Positions 9,363-17,568 of a stretch of 64,000 nt of DNA are shown one piece after another. How positions within the stretch are numbered: position 1 is the first letter of the stretch; the number at the start of each line of letters is the position of its first letter. Below the pieces are notes generated by a model, which saw only the letters and a list, made by a program, of their open reading frames with translations, ran no database searches and had not been told where the DNA came from. Both the position numbers and the translations under genes were made by a program. The DNA is from Pseudonocardia cypriaca (GTDB lineage: Bacteria; Actinomycetota; Actinomycetes; Mycobacteriales; Pseudonocardiaceae), in NCBI RefSeq assembly GCF_006717045.1, contig NZ_VFPH01000003.1:186001-250000 (forward strand). Reading direction: 5' to 3'.

Positions 9363-9368
9363 ACGTTA
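9363..9368 (-). promoter_or_regulatory. Putative leaderless -10 element of eccB (TAACGT)
   Basis: TAACGT matches the actinobacterial TAnnnT -10 pattern. It ends 6 bases before the GTG, so transcription would start at or next to the start codon. No clear -35 is visible, as is common for such promoters. Confidence 0.5.
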
Positions 9369-9482
9369 GCGGCGGGACCGGTTCCGGCGTGGGCGTTCGG
9401 AGGAATCCGCGCGACGCCCCCAACCGCATCTCCACGGACGTGGTCCTCCCAGGTGTCCGCACCCACGATCCGGGAGGTTCCG

Positions 9483-10187
9483 ATGCGCCGGCGCCAGAGC
9501 ACCCATGAGCCGAGACCCACGACCGCATGGCGGATCGCCCGTGCCGTCGCCGCCGCGATCGTCGCCACCGCCACGCTCGGGGGTTGCGCCGTGAGCGTCG
9601 AGGGGGTCCCCCATGCCCAGTCGCAGGCGGCCTCGCCCACTCCGCCGAGCACCGCGACGCCGAGCCGGCCGGGTGTGTCGTCGCTGTCGGACCTCGACCG
9701 GGATGCCGCCGTGTACGCGGAGTGGGTGTCGAACGGCTGGAAGCCGAGCCCGCTGCTGTCGGTGACCGACCCGGCCACCGGGGTGAGGGCCTGGCTGTTC
9801 GGCCCGGCTGAACGCGTCGACGCAGGCACCCCGGGCATCCGGTACCAGTCTGCCGGCGCTCCCGCGCACGTCGTCAACTGGTTCGGGGTCGTACCGATCC
9901 CCGCCGGCCGTGCCCTCGACGCCGAGCAGGCCGCGGCGGACACGGCAAGGTCGAGGGGCGGCCGGATCGTCAGCGCCGAGCCGGTCGCCGCGCACGGCTA
10001 CCGGGGGCTCGACGTGCGCATCGAGTTCATCGATCGGAGGGGCAGGCCGATCGTCGACCTGTTCCGGTTCCTCGAGCTGCCGCGGCACCTGGTCGGGATC
10101 GAGTCGGTCGGCTTGGCGAGCGACGAGCGGGTGTTGAACCAGGTCCAGGAAATCGTGGCCGGCAAGCTCACCTTCACGACCGTCTAG
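9483..10187 (+). CDS. Predicted lipoprotein of unknown function, 234 aa
   Basis: I do not recognise the family. The N-terminus is a lipoprotein signal peptide: a basic n-region, the hydrophobic stretch ARAVAAAIVATAT, and a lipobox LGGC with Cys35 as the lipidation site. A Ser/Thr/Pro-rich linker (residues 42-60) would hold the folded part off the membrane. The rest has aromatic patches (AVYAEWVSNGWKP, HVVNWFGVVPIP) and a regular alpha/beta pattern. The ATG at 9483 follows GGGAGG by 5 bases; the frame is open far upstream only as antisense to eccB. It sits beside the secretion locus but is transcribed alone, so a link to secretion is only positional. Confidence 0.8.
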   Translation: MRRRQSTHEPRPTTAWRIARAVAAAIVATATLGGCAVSVEGVPHAQSQAASPTPPSTATPSRPGVSSLSDLDRDAAVYAEWVSNGWKPSPLLSVTDPATGVRAWLFGPAERVDAGTPGIRYQSAGAPAHVVNWFGVVPIPAGRALDAEQAAADTARSRGGRIVSAEPVAAHGYRGLDVRIEFIDRRGRPIVDLFRFLELPRHLVGIESVGLASDERVLNQVQEIVAGKLTFTTV

Positions 10188-10224
10188 CCGAGTGATTCCG
10201 AACTTGCTCGTCCAGTACCCAGCC

Positions 10225-11169
10225 CTAGCCGACCGAGATGGCGTCCAGCCGCTCCCGCAGGAACGGCGCGGAGACCACCGGCTCCAGGTCCGCGTGCCGC
10301 CCGACCGGTGGCGCGAGGGGCGTGACCAGCGCGTCGTGGTCGAGCTCGAAGAAGAACACCAGCGAGACGAGCTCCTCGTTCGGGGCGTCGGGCTGGGGTG
10401 GGAGCACGCGGTGCCGGCCCGAGCGCCAGCGCAGCCCGCTCCAGTGGGCGAGCAGGTCGCCCGCGTTGACGGTGAACGCGGCCGGGTCGTACGGGGCGTC
10501 GGCCCATCCGGTGCCGTCGACGTCGACCTGCAGACCGCCCGCGCCCGGCTCCCGGTCGAGCACGGTGACCGTGCCGAAGTCGGTGTGAGCGCCGATCCGG
10601 AACTGGCCCGGCTCCGGCTCGCCGACCTCGGTGAGCGGCGGGTAGCGATTGATGTTGAATGTCCAGGTCGGGTTCCCCGCGAGCGCGGTCAGGGTGTCGC
10701 GCGGCAGGCCGAGCGCGTCGGCGCACACCTCCAGTAGCTCGAGCGACACCGTCGTCATCGCCGCGACGTAGCGGGCGACCGCCTCCCGCAGCTCCGGCAC
10801 CTCGGCCGGCCACACGTTCGGCGGGAACCACACCGCGTCCACCGCGGGGTCTCCGGTTGGTGTCTCCGGGCCGACGGCGAACGACTCCTTGAGGTCGGGC
10901 GGGGTCTCCACCCCCTCGACGTTGCCGTTGGCCTCCACGCCGGGCGCGAGCCAGCCCCGCCCGCCGATCCGCACGGCGTACTTCTGCTTGACCTCGGTGG
11001 GAAGTGCGAAGAACCGCCGCGCGGCGGCCCGGACGTCCGCACGCAGGGCGTCGTCCACGCCGTGGCCGGCCGCGAGCAGGAACCCGGCCTTCTGCAGGCC
11101 CTCGTCCACGGTCGGGCCGACGGTCGGGTCGCCCGCGCGCCAGGCGGACAGGTCGACGGTTGGGATCAT
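10225..11169 (-). CDS. Isopenicillin N synthase-like 2-oxoglutarate/Fe(II) oxygenase family protein, 314 aa
   Basis: The fold is the IPNS-like double-stranded beta-helix, with an N-terminal DIOX_N-like region (IPTVDLSAW, FFALPTEVKQKY) and a core Fe(II) site. The iron ligands are visible: His195 and Asp197 in GAHTDFG, and His253 in SGRHRVLPP. The usual Arg-x-Ser that binds the 2-oxoglutarate carboxylate is here Leu-Val-Ser at 267-269 (EELVSLVFFF), so the co-substrate site is altered or the enzyme belongs to a divergent subfamily. The ATG overlaps the upstream deaminase stop by 4 bases (ATGA), making it the last gene of a permease-deaminase-oxygenase operon. The substrate is unknown; the context suggests a pyrimidine or other nucleobase. 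Confidence 0.85.
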   Translation of the reverse strand: MIPTVDLSAWRAGDPTVGPTVDEGLQKAGFLLAAGHGVDDALRADVRAAARRFFALPTEVKQKYAVRIGGRGWLAPGVEANGNVEGVETPPDLKESFAVGPETPTGDPAVDAVWFPPNVWPAEVPELREAVARYVAAMTTVSLELLEVCADALGLPRDTLTALAGNPTWTFNINRYPPLTEVGEPEPGQFRIGAHTDFGTVTVLDREPGAGGLQVDVDGTGWADAPYDPAAFTVNAGDLLAHWSGLRWRSGRHRVLPPQPDAPNEELVSLVFFFELDHDALVTPLAPPVGRHADLEPVVSAPFLRERLDAISVG

Positions 11170-11630
11170 GAAGGGACCTCTCCGATGTCCTCGTACCAGA
11201 GCTCGGGGCGGGCGGTGATGAAGTCGGTCATGAGCGCTACGCAGCGCTCGTCGTCGAGCACGGTGATCTGCACGCCGTGCTCGGCGAGCCAGTCGTGCCC
11301 GCCCGAGAACGTCTGCGCCTCCCCGACCACCACGGCCCCGATCCCGAACTGGCGCACCAGCCCCGAGCAGTACCAGCACGGCGAGAGCGTGGTGACCATG
11401 ATCGTGCTGCGGTAGTCCCGCTGCCGGCCGGCGGCCCGGAAAGCCGCGGTCTCGGCGTGCATCGACGGGTCGCCGTCCTGCACGCGGCGGTTGTGCCCGC
11501 GGCCGAGCAGGGTGCCGTCGGCGGCGAACAGGGCCGCCCCGATGGGGATGCCACCCTCGTCGAGGCCGGCCTTCGCCTCGTCGAGCGCGACGTCGAGCAA
11601 CAGAGCGGGATCGGGAGCCACGGGCGTCAC
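11166..11630 (-). CDS. Cytosine deaminase of the cytidine-deaminase fold (yeast FCY1-like), 154 aa
   Basis: A zinc-dependent nucleobase deaminase. The zinc site is complete: His and catalytic Glu in MHAETAAF near residue 57, and two Cys in SPCWYC near 85-90. The C-terminal stretch DDERCVALMTDFITARP followed by WYEDIGE closely resembles, from memory, yeast cytosine deaminase FCY1 (DDERC...ERP...WFEDIGE). This points to cytosine as substrate rather than guanine or tRNA adenosine. It is therefore not homologous to the amidohydrolase CodA of E. coli. It overlaps both neighbours by 4 bases, between a nucleobase permease and an oxygenase-like gene, which fits import and deamination of cytosine to uracil. 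Confidence 0.88.
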   Translation of the reverse strand: MTPVAPDPALLLDVALDEAKAGLDEGGIPIGAALFAADGTLLGRGHNRRVQDGDPSMHAETAAFRAAGRQRDYRSTIMVTTLSPCWYCSGLVRQFGIGAVVVGEAQTFSGGHDWLAEHGVQITVLDDERCVALMTDFITARPELWYEDIGEVPS

Positions 11631-13045
11631 TCTGCGGTCCCCGCGGTGCCCCCCGCAAGCCTCGGGAAGAGGAGCGCGTACACCGCGGCGGACAGCAAGA
11701 AGCCGACGACGAACGCCAGGTCACCGACGCCGGGCACGAGCGCCGGCACCAGGCCGGTGAACAGCGCCTGGTTGGCGAACAGGGGCACCGAGACCAGGAT
11801 GCCCACCAGCAGCGCGACGACGCCTGCGTGGTTGCGGTAGCCGCGGTCGTAGAGCATCCCGACCGGCAGCCCGCGGCGGCGCAGGTACTGGTCGGTGAGC
11901 ACCACCCCGAGCCACGGCCCGACCCAGTAGACGATGACGAGCAGGAACGCCTCGTAGCTGTGTGCCGCATCGGCGAGCGCGACCAGCGCGATCACGAACC
12001 CGACCACGCCGAACGCCAGCGCCACGACGGCGCGCGCCCAGCGCAGCGGCACGTCGACGCCGAGGCTGAGGAACGCCATCGCGCCCGAGTAGACGTTCAG
12101 CACGTTGGCGGCCACCGCGCCGAGCGCGATCGCGAGCAGGGTGAGCGCCGCGAGCGCGCCGGGCAGCACGCCGACGAACGCCGTTGCGGGGTTGTCCGAC
12201 GACACCCCGGCGGCCGCCGTGGCGCTGAGCGAGGCGGCGCCGACGATCATCAGCACGCTCGTCGACCCGAACAGCCCCAGCCCCGCGGCGAGGCCGGTGC
12301 GCAGCGGCGGCGCGTCGGCGGGCAGGTAGCGCGCGTAGTCGGCCGCGTACGGCGTCCAGCCCGCGGTGTAGCCGACGACCGCCCCGACGGTGAGCAGGAA
12401 CCCGCCGACACCTCCCGTGCCGCCGTCCGCCGGCAGGTAGCCCGGGTCTGAGCGGGCGAGCACGATCACCGCGCCGATCGCGAACACGACCGCGAGCACC
12501 GGGAACGCGAACCGCTCGAACGCCTGCACGAGGTTGTGCCCGAAGAAGGCGACGCCCATCTGCACCAGCACGACGACGACCAGCCACACCGCGGCGGGCA
12601 TGCCGGTCAGCGACTCCAGCGCGAACGCGGCGCTGACGCTGTTCACGGCGAACCAGCCGAAGCCGGACGTGATCGTCATCAGCGCCGACGGCACGGCGTT
12701 GCCGCGGTAGCCGAACGCCGCCCTGCCGAGGACCATCTGCGGCACCCCGACCGAAGGGGCCCGCGCCGACAGGGCCCCGTGGGCCAGCGCGGAGATCGCG
12801 TTGCCGAGCAGGATGGCCGCGACGGCCTGCGGGAACGTCAACCCGAACGCGGACACGGACAGGACACCGACGAAGATCGTCGCGAACTCGAGGTTCGGCG
12901 ACGTCCACGTCCAGAACAGCTGGCGGGGCCGCCCGTGCCGCTCGGCGGCGGGGATCGGCTCGTTGCCACCCGGCTCGACGGCCGCCACCCGGTCGCCGTA
13001 GTTGCGGTCGGCTGCGGTGGCAGCGGGTGATTGCTCGGCGGTCAC
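11627..13045 (-). CDS. NCS1-family nucleobase (cytosine/purine) permease, 472 aa
   Basis: A membrane transporter of the NCS1 family, which moves cytosine, purines, allantoin or hydantoins with H+ or Na+. A hydrophilic N-terminus of about 45 residues leads into roughly twelve hydrophobic segments. Family features are FWTWTSPNLEFATIFVG at the first span, the glycine-rich LSARAPSVGVPQMVLGRAAFGYRGN region and the TAGWTPYAADYARYLP motif. The direct coupling to a cytosine deaminase (4-base overlap) argues for cytosine as substrate, as in codBA operons. The start is a GTG at 13045 preceded by GAGAG. It is the first gene of the three-gene operon. Confidence 0.9.
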   Translation of the reverse strand: MTAEQSPAATAADRNYGDRVAAVEPGGNEPIPAAERHGRPRQLFWTWTSPNLEFATIFVGVLSVSAFGLTFPQAVAAILLGNAISALAHGALSARAPSVGVPQMVLGRAAFGYRGNAVPSALMTITSGFGWFAVNSVSAAFALESLTGMPAAVWLVVVVLVQMGVAFFGHNLVQAFERFAFPVLAVVFAIGAVIVLARSDPGYLPADGGTGGVGGFLLTVGAVVGYTAGWTPYAADYARYLPADAPPLRTGLAAGLGLFGSTSVLMIVGAASLSATAAAGVSSDNPATAFVGVLPGALAALTLLAIALGAVAANVLNVYSGAMAFLSLGVDVPLRWARAVVALAFGVVGFVIALVALADAAHSYEAFLLVIVYWVGPWLGVVLTDQYLRRRGLPVGMLYDRGYRNHAGVVALLVGILVSVPLFANQALFTGLVPALVPGVGDLAFVVGFLLSAAVYALLFPRLAGGTAGTAE

Positions 13046-13123
13046 CGGATCACTCTCGACGGCGGCCGTCGCCGGTGCAACGGCCCGGCCAGTTGGTTAA
13101 CAGTGATGTTCCTTGCCGAGCGC

Positions 13124-13924
13124 TCAGCTCCGGGGGACGCGCAGCCGCCGCGTGGCCTCGGCGCGAGCAGCGAGCTCGGCGTCGGGCGGGTAGTCCACCG
13201 CGACGAGGGTGAGCCCGTGGGCGGGTGCCACCGGCACCTCGCTGGCGCGCTCCACGCGCCGCAGCAGGTCCGCGGGCCAGCCCGCCGCCCGCCTGCCCCG
13301 CCCGACGTCCAGCAGCGCACCGACGAGGCTGCGCACCATCGAGTGGCAGAACGCGTCGGCCGACACCGCTGCCTGCACCACACCGTCGGCATCGCGCGTC
13401 CAGGTCAGCTCCTGCAACGCCCGCACCGTGGTGGCGCCCTCCCTGCGCTTGCAGAACGCGGCGAAGTCGTGCTCCCCGAGCAGCCCGTCCGATGCCGCCT
13501 GCACCGCCTCGAGGTCGAGCGGGTGGGGCCAGGAGAGCGTGTCCCGGGCGCGCAGCGGCTCGGCGCCGTACGGGGCCGTGGCGACCCGGTAGCGGTAGTG
13601 GCGGCGCAGCGCGGAGAAGCGGGCGTCGAACTCGTCGAGCGCGGGGGTCACGGCCCGCACGCGCACGTCCGGTGGCAGCAGCCGTGCCAGCCTGCGCACC
13701 AGCCACCCCGGATCGAGGTCCTCCGCCATGTCGGCGTGGGCGACCTGGCCGCTCGCGTGTACGCCGGCGTCGGTGCGGCCGGCCACGGTGAGCGACACCG
13801 GGTACCGCAGGACCACGCCGAGGGCCTCCTCGAGCACCCCGCAAACCGTGCGGCGGCCGGGCTGGCGAGCCCACCCGGAGAAGTCGGTGCCGTCGTAGGA
13901 GATGTCGAGCCGGAACCGGGACAC
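13124..13924 (-). CDS. truA: tRNA pseudouridine(38-40) synthase TruA, 266 aa
   Basis: Converts uridine to pseudouridine at positions 38-40 of the tRNA anticodon stem. The catalytic Asp lies in GRTDAGVHA at residue 52. The family strand RLDISYDGTDFSGWARQP opens the protein, and the second half has the FCKRREGATTVR and FCHSMVRSLVGALLDVG motifs. Length is normal. It is downstream of rplQ across a hairpin, the usual actinobacterial order, and probably receives read-through transcription from the rpoA operon. Confidence 0.96.
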   Translation of the reverse strand: MSRFRLDISYDGTDFSGWARQPGRRTVCGVLEEALGVVLRYPVSLTVAGRTDAGVHASGQVAHADMAEDLDPGWLVRRLARLLPPDVRVRAVTPALDEFDARFSALRRHYRYRVATAPYGAEPLRARDTLSWPHPLDLEAVQAASDGLLGEHDFAAFCKRREGATTVRALQELTWTRDADGVVQAAVSADAFCHSMVRSLVGALLDVGRGRRAAGWPADLLRRVERASEVPVAPAHGLTLVAVDYPPDAELAARAEATRRLRVPRS

Positions 13925-13938
13925 CGGTGGAACGCCGA

Positions 13939-13970
13939 CGAGCCCGCCGTCCGGGTGGGCGGCGGGCTCG
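13939..13970 (-). terminator. Hairpin between rplQ and truA
   Basis: Perfect 11-bp arms CGAGCCCGCCG (13939-13949) and CGGCGGGCTCG (13960-13970) enclose a 10-base loop in the gap between the rplQ stop and the truA start. There is no T tract, so it may attenuate truA expression or stabilise the upstream message rather than stop transcription completely. Confidence 0.6.
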
Positions 13971-13989
13971 ACGGGATGCGGCTGCGTGA

Positions 13990-14715
13990 TCAGGACTCCT
14001 CGGAGTCGCCGTCCTCACGCTGGGAGGCGGGCAGCTCGAAACCGGCGGCCTCTGCGGCCTCCGGCGTGGCGAACCAGACCTCGGCCACGGTGCGGTCGTA
14101 GTGCACCGACCCGGGCACGTGGTACAGCTTCGAGTCCTCGTTGCCCTTGACCGGGAAGCCCTCCGGGGCCTCGTTCGGGTCGTCCAACGGGGCGTGGCTG
14201 CCCTCGCCGTACGGCGCGGCCTCGGTGGAGGTGCTCTCCTCGACGGCCTCGGTGGACTCGGCCACGGGTGCGGCCTCCTCGGCGGGCGCCGGAGCAGCGG
14301 ACTTCTGCTGCTGCGACGCCGCGACGCGGCGGGCGCGGTCGGCCTCGTCGGTGACGGTCTTCTGCGCGACCAGCTCGATCACGGCCATGGGGGCGTTGTC
14401 GCCCTTGCGCGGCAGCGTCTTGGTGATCCGCGTGTAGCCACCGTTGCGGTCGGAGAAGAACGGACCGATCTCTTCGACGAGCCGGTGCACGATGTCCTTG
14501 CGCCGGATCACCTTGAGGATCTCGCGGCGGTTGTGCAGGTCGCCCCGCTTCGCCTTGGTGATCAGCCGCTCCGCGTACGGCCGCAGCCGGCGCGCCTTCG
14601 CCTCGGTGGTGGTGATCCGACCGTGCTCGAAGAGCGCCGTGGCCAGGTTGGCCAGGATCAGCCGCTGGTGCGCGGGCGACCCGCCGAGACGGGGGCCCTT
14701 GGTGGGCTGAGGCAT
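13990..14715 (-). CDS. rplQ: 50S ribosomal protein L17 with C-terminal extra domain, 241 aa
   Basis: Residues 1-125 are a normal L17 (TKGPRLGGSPAHQRLILANL, TEAKARRLRPYAERLITKAK), which sits near the peptide exit tunnel. Bacterial L17 usually has 115-130 residues in E. coli-like forms; this one continues through an Ala/Glu/Ser-rich linker (about 130-167) into a compact domain at 168-232. That domain contains EGFPVKGNEDSKLYHVPGS and AEVWFATPEAAEAAGF. Nearly the same domain ends L4 in this window. The motif resembles small actinobacterial domains with a YHVPG...WF..EAEAAGF pattern. The start lies 2 bases after the rpoA stop. Confidence 0.97.
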   Translation of the reverse strand: MPQPTKGPRLGGSPAHQRLILANLATALFEHGRITTTEAKARRLRPYAERLITKAKRGDLHNRREILKVIRRKDIVHRLVEEIGPFFSDRNGGYTRITKTLPRKGDNAPMAVIELVAQKTVTDEADRARRVAASQQQKSAAPAPAEEAAPVAESTEAVEESTSTEAAPYGEGSHAPLDDPNEAPEGFPVKGNEDSKLYHVPGSVHYDRTVAEVWFATPEAAEAAGFELPASQREDGDSEES

Positions 14716-14717
14716 GG

Positions 14718-15764
14718 CTACAGCTGCTCCGTTTCTGCGTAGTCCTGGCCGTCGTCCCCGAAGCGGTCGGGGTCGAACGGGGTGTCGGACCCGTACTCGA
14801 CGGCGGCGGCCGACGGGTCGAATCCGGGCGGGCTGTCCTTCAGGGCCAGGCCGAGGCCGACGAGCTTCATCTTGACCTCGTCGATCGACTTGGCACCGAA
14901 GTTGCGGATGTCGAGCAGGTCGGCCTCGCTGCGGCCCACCAGCTCACCCACCGTGTGGATGCCCTCGCGCTTGAGGCAGTTGTAGGAGCGGACGGTGAGG
15001 TCCAGCTCCTCGATCGGCATCGCGAAGGCCGCGATGGTGTCGGCCTCCTGCGGCGACGGGCCGATCTCGATGCCCTCGGCGTCGACGTTGAGCTCGCGGG
15101 CGAGCCCGAACAGCTCCACGAGGGTCTTGCCGGCCGAGGCCAGCGCGTCCCGCGGGGTGATCGACGGCTTGGTCTCGACGTCCAGCACCAGCTTGTCGAA
15201 GTCGGTGCGCTGCTCGACGCGGGTGGCCTCGACCTTGTAGGTGACCTTCATGACCGGCGAGTAGATCGAGTCGACCGGGATGCGGCCGATCTCGGCGCCG
15301 GTGGCCTTGTTCTGCATGGCCGGCACGTAGCCGCGGCCCCGCTCGACGACGAGCTCCACCTCGAGGCGGCCCTTGTCGTTCAGGGTGGCGATGTGCAGGT
15401 CCGGGTTGTGCACGGTGACACCGGCCGGCGGGACGATGTCGCCCGCGGTGACGGTGCCGGGGCCCTGCTTGCGCAGGTACATCGTGACCGGCTCGTCCTC
15501 CTCGGAGCTGACGACGAGCTCCTTGAGGTTGAGGATGATGTCGGTGACGTCCTCCTTGACCCCGGGCACGGTGGTGAACTCGTGCAGGACGCCGTCGATG
15601 CGGATGCTCGTGACGGCGGCGCCGGGGATGGAGGAGAGCAGCGTGCGCCGGAGCGAGTTGCCCAGCGTGTAGCCGAAGCCCGGCTCCAGCGGCTCGATGA
15701 CGAACCGGGAACGGGTGTCGACGACCGTTTCCTCGGTGAGGGTGGGGCGCTGAGAGATCAGCAT
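14718..15764 (-). CDS. rpoA: RNA polymerase alpha subunit, 348 aa
   Basis: The assembly platform of RNA polymerase. The N-terminal domain has the dimerisation and beta/beta-prime contact motifs (RFVIEPLEPGFGYTLGNSLRR, LLSSIPGAAVTSIRIDG). The C-terminal domain near 245-315 holds the DNA- and activator-binding helices (LDLTVRSYNCLKREGIHTVG, LLDIRNFGAKSIDEVK). An acidic tail follows. A hairpin and 91-base gap separate it from rpsD, and rplQ follows after 2 bases. Confidence 0.98.
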   Translation of the reverse strand: MLISQRPTLTEETVVDTRSRFVIEPLEPGFGYTLGNSLRRTLLSSIPGAAVTSIRIDGVLHEFTTVPGVKEDVTDIILNLKELVVSSEEDEPVTMYLRKQGPGTVTAGDIVPPAGVTVHNPDLHIATLNDKGRLEVELVVERGRGYVPAMQNKATGAEIGRIPVDSIYSPVMKVTYKVEATRVEQRTDFDKLVLDVETKPSITPRDALASAGKTLVELFGLARELNVDAEGIEIGPSPQEADTIAAFAMPIEELDLTVRSYNCLKREGIHTVGELVGRSEADLLDIRNFGAKSIDEVKMKLVGLGLALKDSPPGFDPSAAAVEYGSDTPFDPDRFGDDGQDYAETEQL

Positions 15765-15819
15765 GGGGTGTGGTGCCTCCTTCTGGCCTGCGGCAACCGC
15801 TATTTGATGCCGCAGCGAA

Positions 15820-15846
15820 CCCCGGCCCCTCCCTGCGGGGCCGGGG
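15820..15846 (-). terminator. GC-rich hairpin in the rpsD-rpoA gap
   Basis: CCCCGGCCCC at 15820-15829 pairs with GGGGCCGGGG at 15837-15846. It sits just after the rpsD stop and about 55 bases before the rpoA start. With no T tract and essential genes downstream, partial attenuation or processing is more likely than full termination. Confidence 0.55.
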
Positions 15847-15855
15847 GTGTCGGGC

Positions 15856-16461
15856 CTACTTCGAGTAGAGCTCGACGATCAGCTGCTCGTTGACCTGCGT
15901 GTCGATCTGGGCCCGCTCGGGGAGCTGGTGCACCAGGATGCGCAGGTTGGAGGGGACGACCTGCAGCCAGGCCGGAACCGGACGGTCGCCGAGGAGCTCC
16001 TTGGCGATGATGAACGGGTCCGTGTTGACCGACTTGGGCCGCACGTCGATGATGTCGAACTTCGACACCCGGTAGCTGGGGATGTTGACCTTCTCGCCGT
16101 TGACGAGGAAGTGGCCGTGGCTCACCAGCTGGCGGGCCATCCGCCGGGTACGGGCGAGACCCGCCCGGTACACGACGTTGTCCAGCCGGGTCTCGAGGAT
16201 CTGCAGCAGGTTGTCACCGGTCTTGCCCTGGCGACGGTTGGCTTCCTCGTAGTAGCGGCTGAACTGCTTCTCGAGGACGCCGTAGGCGAACTTCGCCTTC
16301 TGCTTCTCCTGCATCTGCAGGAGGTACTCGGTCTCCTTGATCCGGATCCGGCCGTGCTGGCCGGGCGGGTAGGGACGGCGCTCGAACGCCTGGTCGCCGC
16401 CGACGAGGTCGACCTTCAGCCGGCGGGACTTGCGGGTCATGGGGCCGGTGTAACGAGCCAT
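15856..16461 (-). CDS. rpsD: 30S ribosomal protein S4, 201 aa
   Basis: A primary 16S rRNA-binding protein needed early in small-subunit assembly. The S4 RNA-binding domain is at about 92-155 (TRLDNVVYRAGLARTRRMARQ, HGHFLVNGEKVNIPSYRV). The N-terminus (MARYTGPMTRKSRRLKVDL) lacks the Cys zinc cluster, so this is the zinc-independent form. It belongs to the rpsM-rpsK-rpsD-rpoA-rplQ operon. Confidence 0.98.
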   Translation of the reverse strand: MARYTGPMTRKSRRLKVDLVGGDQAFERRPYPPGQHGRIRIKETEYLLQMQEKQKAKFAYGVLEKQFSRYYEEANRRQGKTGDNLLQILETRLDNVVYRAGLARTRRMARQLVSHGHFLVNGEKVNIPSYRVSKFDIIDVRPKSVNTDPFIIAKELLGDRPVPAWLQVVPSNLRILVHQLPERAQIDTQVNEQLIVELYSK

Positions 16462-16480
16462 GTCTGGTTACTCCCTTCCC

Positions 16481-16888
16481 CTAGACCCGGCGCCGCTTGG
16501 GCGGACGGCAGCCGTTGTGCGGCTGCGGGGTGACGTCGGAGATCGTGCCGACCTCGAGGCCGGCTGCCTGCAGTGAACGGATCGCGGTCTCCCGGCCGGA
16601 GCCGGGGCCCTTCACGAACACGTCGACCTTCTTCATGCCGTGCTCGGCGGCCTTGCGGGCGGCGTTCTCGGCGGCCATCTGCGCCGCGAACGGCGTGGAC
16701 TTGCGCGAGCCCTTGAAACCGACGTGGCCGGCGGAGGCCCACGCGATCACGGCGCCGTTGGGGTCGGTGATCGAGACGATCGTGTTGTTGAACGTGCTCT
16801 TGATGTGGGCCTGGCCCACGGCGACGTTCTTCTTCTCCTTGCGGCGGACCTTCTTGGGCCCGGCCGCAGCGCGGCTGCGGGGCGGCAT
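16481..16888 (-). CDS. rpsK: 30S ribosomal protein S11, 135 aa
   Basis: A platform protein of the small subunit near the mRNA exit site. The conserved core reads AHIKSTFNNTIVSITDPNG, VKGPGSGRETAIRSL and the terminal DVTPQPHNGCRPPKRRRV. The start shares one base with the rpsM stop, so the two are coupled. Confidence 0.98.
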   Translation of the reverse strand: MPPRSRAAAGPKKVRRKEKKNVAVGQAHIKSTFNNTIVSITDPNGAVIAWASAGHVGFKGSRKSTPFAAQMAAENAARKAAEHGMKKVDVFVKGPGSGRETAIRSLQAAGLEVGTISDVTPQPHNGCRPPKRRRV

Positions 16889-17268
16889 TACTTCTTACCT
16901 GCCTTCTTCTTGCCGGCCACGGTCTTCTTCGGACCCTTGCGGCTACGGGCGTTGGTCTTGGTGCGCTGGCCGCGCACCGGCAGGCCCCGGCGGTGCCGGA
17001 TCCCCTGGTAGCAGCCGATCTCGATCTTGCGACGGATATCGGCCTGCACCTCGCGGCGCAGGTCACCCTCGACGCGGTAGTTGGTCTCGATGTACTCGCG
17101 GAGGGCTGCGACGTCCTCGTCGGTCAGGTCCCGGGAGCGCAGGTCCGGGCTGATGCCGGTGGCCTGCAGGATCTCCTTGGACCGGGTGCGCCCGATCCCG
17201 TAGATGTAGGTCAGCGCGATCTCCATCCGCTTCTCGCGGGGGAGGTCGACGCCGGACAGGCGTGCCAT
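16888..17268 (-). CDS. rpsM: 30S ribosomal protein S13, 126 aa
   Basis: A head protein of the small subunit that contacts P-site tRNA and the large subunit. It begins MARLSGVDLPREKRMEIAL and has the helix-hairpin-helix IYGIGRTRSKEIL and the basic tail RHRRGLPVRGQRTKTNAR. The tail ends in a Lys-rich run, KKTVAGKKKAGKK. It follows rpmJ after a 158-base gap with a hairpin. Confidence 0.98.
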   Translation of the reverse strand: MARLSGVDLPREKRMEIALTYIYGIGRTRSKEILQATGISPDLRSRDLTDEDVAALREYIETNYRVEGDLRREVQADIRRKIEIGCYQGIRHRRGLPVRGQRTKTNARSRKGPKKTVAGKKKAGKK

Positions 17269-17316
17269 GCGGCGGGGTTCTCCTCTGTGGTTTCGCCAGG
17301 TCTGCCCAGCGCCCGT

Positions 17317-17341
17317 CCCGGGTGGGGGTGGTTCACCCGGG
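17317..17341 (-). other. Hairpin in the rpmJ-rpsM gap
   Basis: CCCGGGTG (17317-17324) and CACCCGGG (17334-17341) form a perfect 8-bp stem in the 158-base gap between rpmJ and rpsM. It may be an attenuator or a protein-binding leader for the rpsM operon; the sequence alone does not decide. Confidence 0.45.
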
Positions 17342-17426
17342 CCCCGGCCTGGTTCCGGGGGTGGTGGCGCCCGTGTGGCGCGGTAGGTGCGCTGGGTTCC
17401 TCTGTGGTGCCGCGACTAGATGGTGA

Positions 17427-17540
17427 TCAGCCCTGGCGCTGCTTGTGGCGCAGGTTCTCGCAGATCACCATGACCCGCCCGTGACGGCGGATCACCTTGC
17501 ACTTGTCGCAGATCTTCTTGACGCTCGGCTGGACCTTCAC
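17427..17540 (-). CDS. rpmJ: 50S ribosomal protein L36, 37 aa
   Basis: Translates as MKVQPSVKKICDKCKVIRRH and on to NLRHKQRQG, a full-length L36. The zinc ligands are present: Cys11, Cys14, Cys27 and His32 (ICDKC, VICENLRH), so this is the zinc-binding paralog. The start is a GTG at 17540. It lies 28 bases after the infA stop, the usual infA-rpmJ-rpsM order. Confidence 0.97.
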   Translation of the reverse strand: MKVQPSVKKICDKCKVIRRHGRVMVICENLRHKQRQG

Positions 17541-17568
17541 GTCCGTCGCTCTCTCGTTGGTCTGTTCG

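Noticed and set aside
10225..11970. A 581-codon frame running from the permease gene through the oxygenase gene, suggesting a fusion
   Set aside because: Only the last 314 codons have homology-like sequence; the upstream part is out of frame with the deaminase and permease, both of which are intact.
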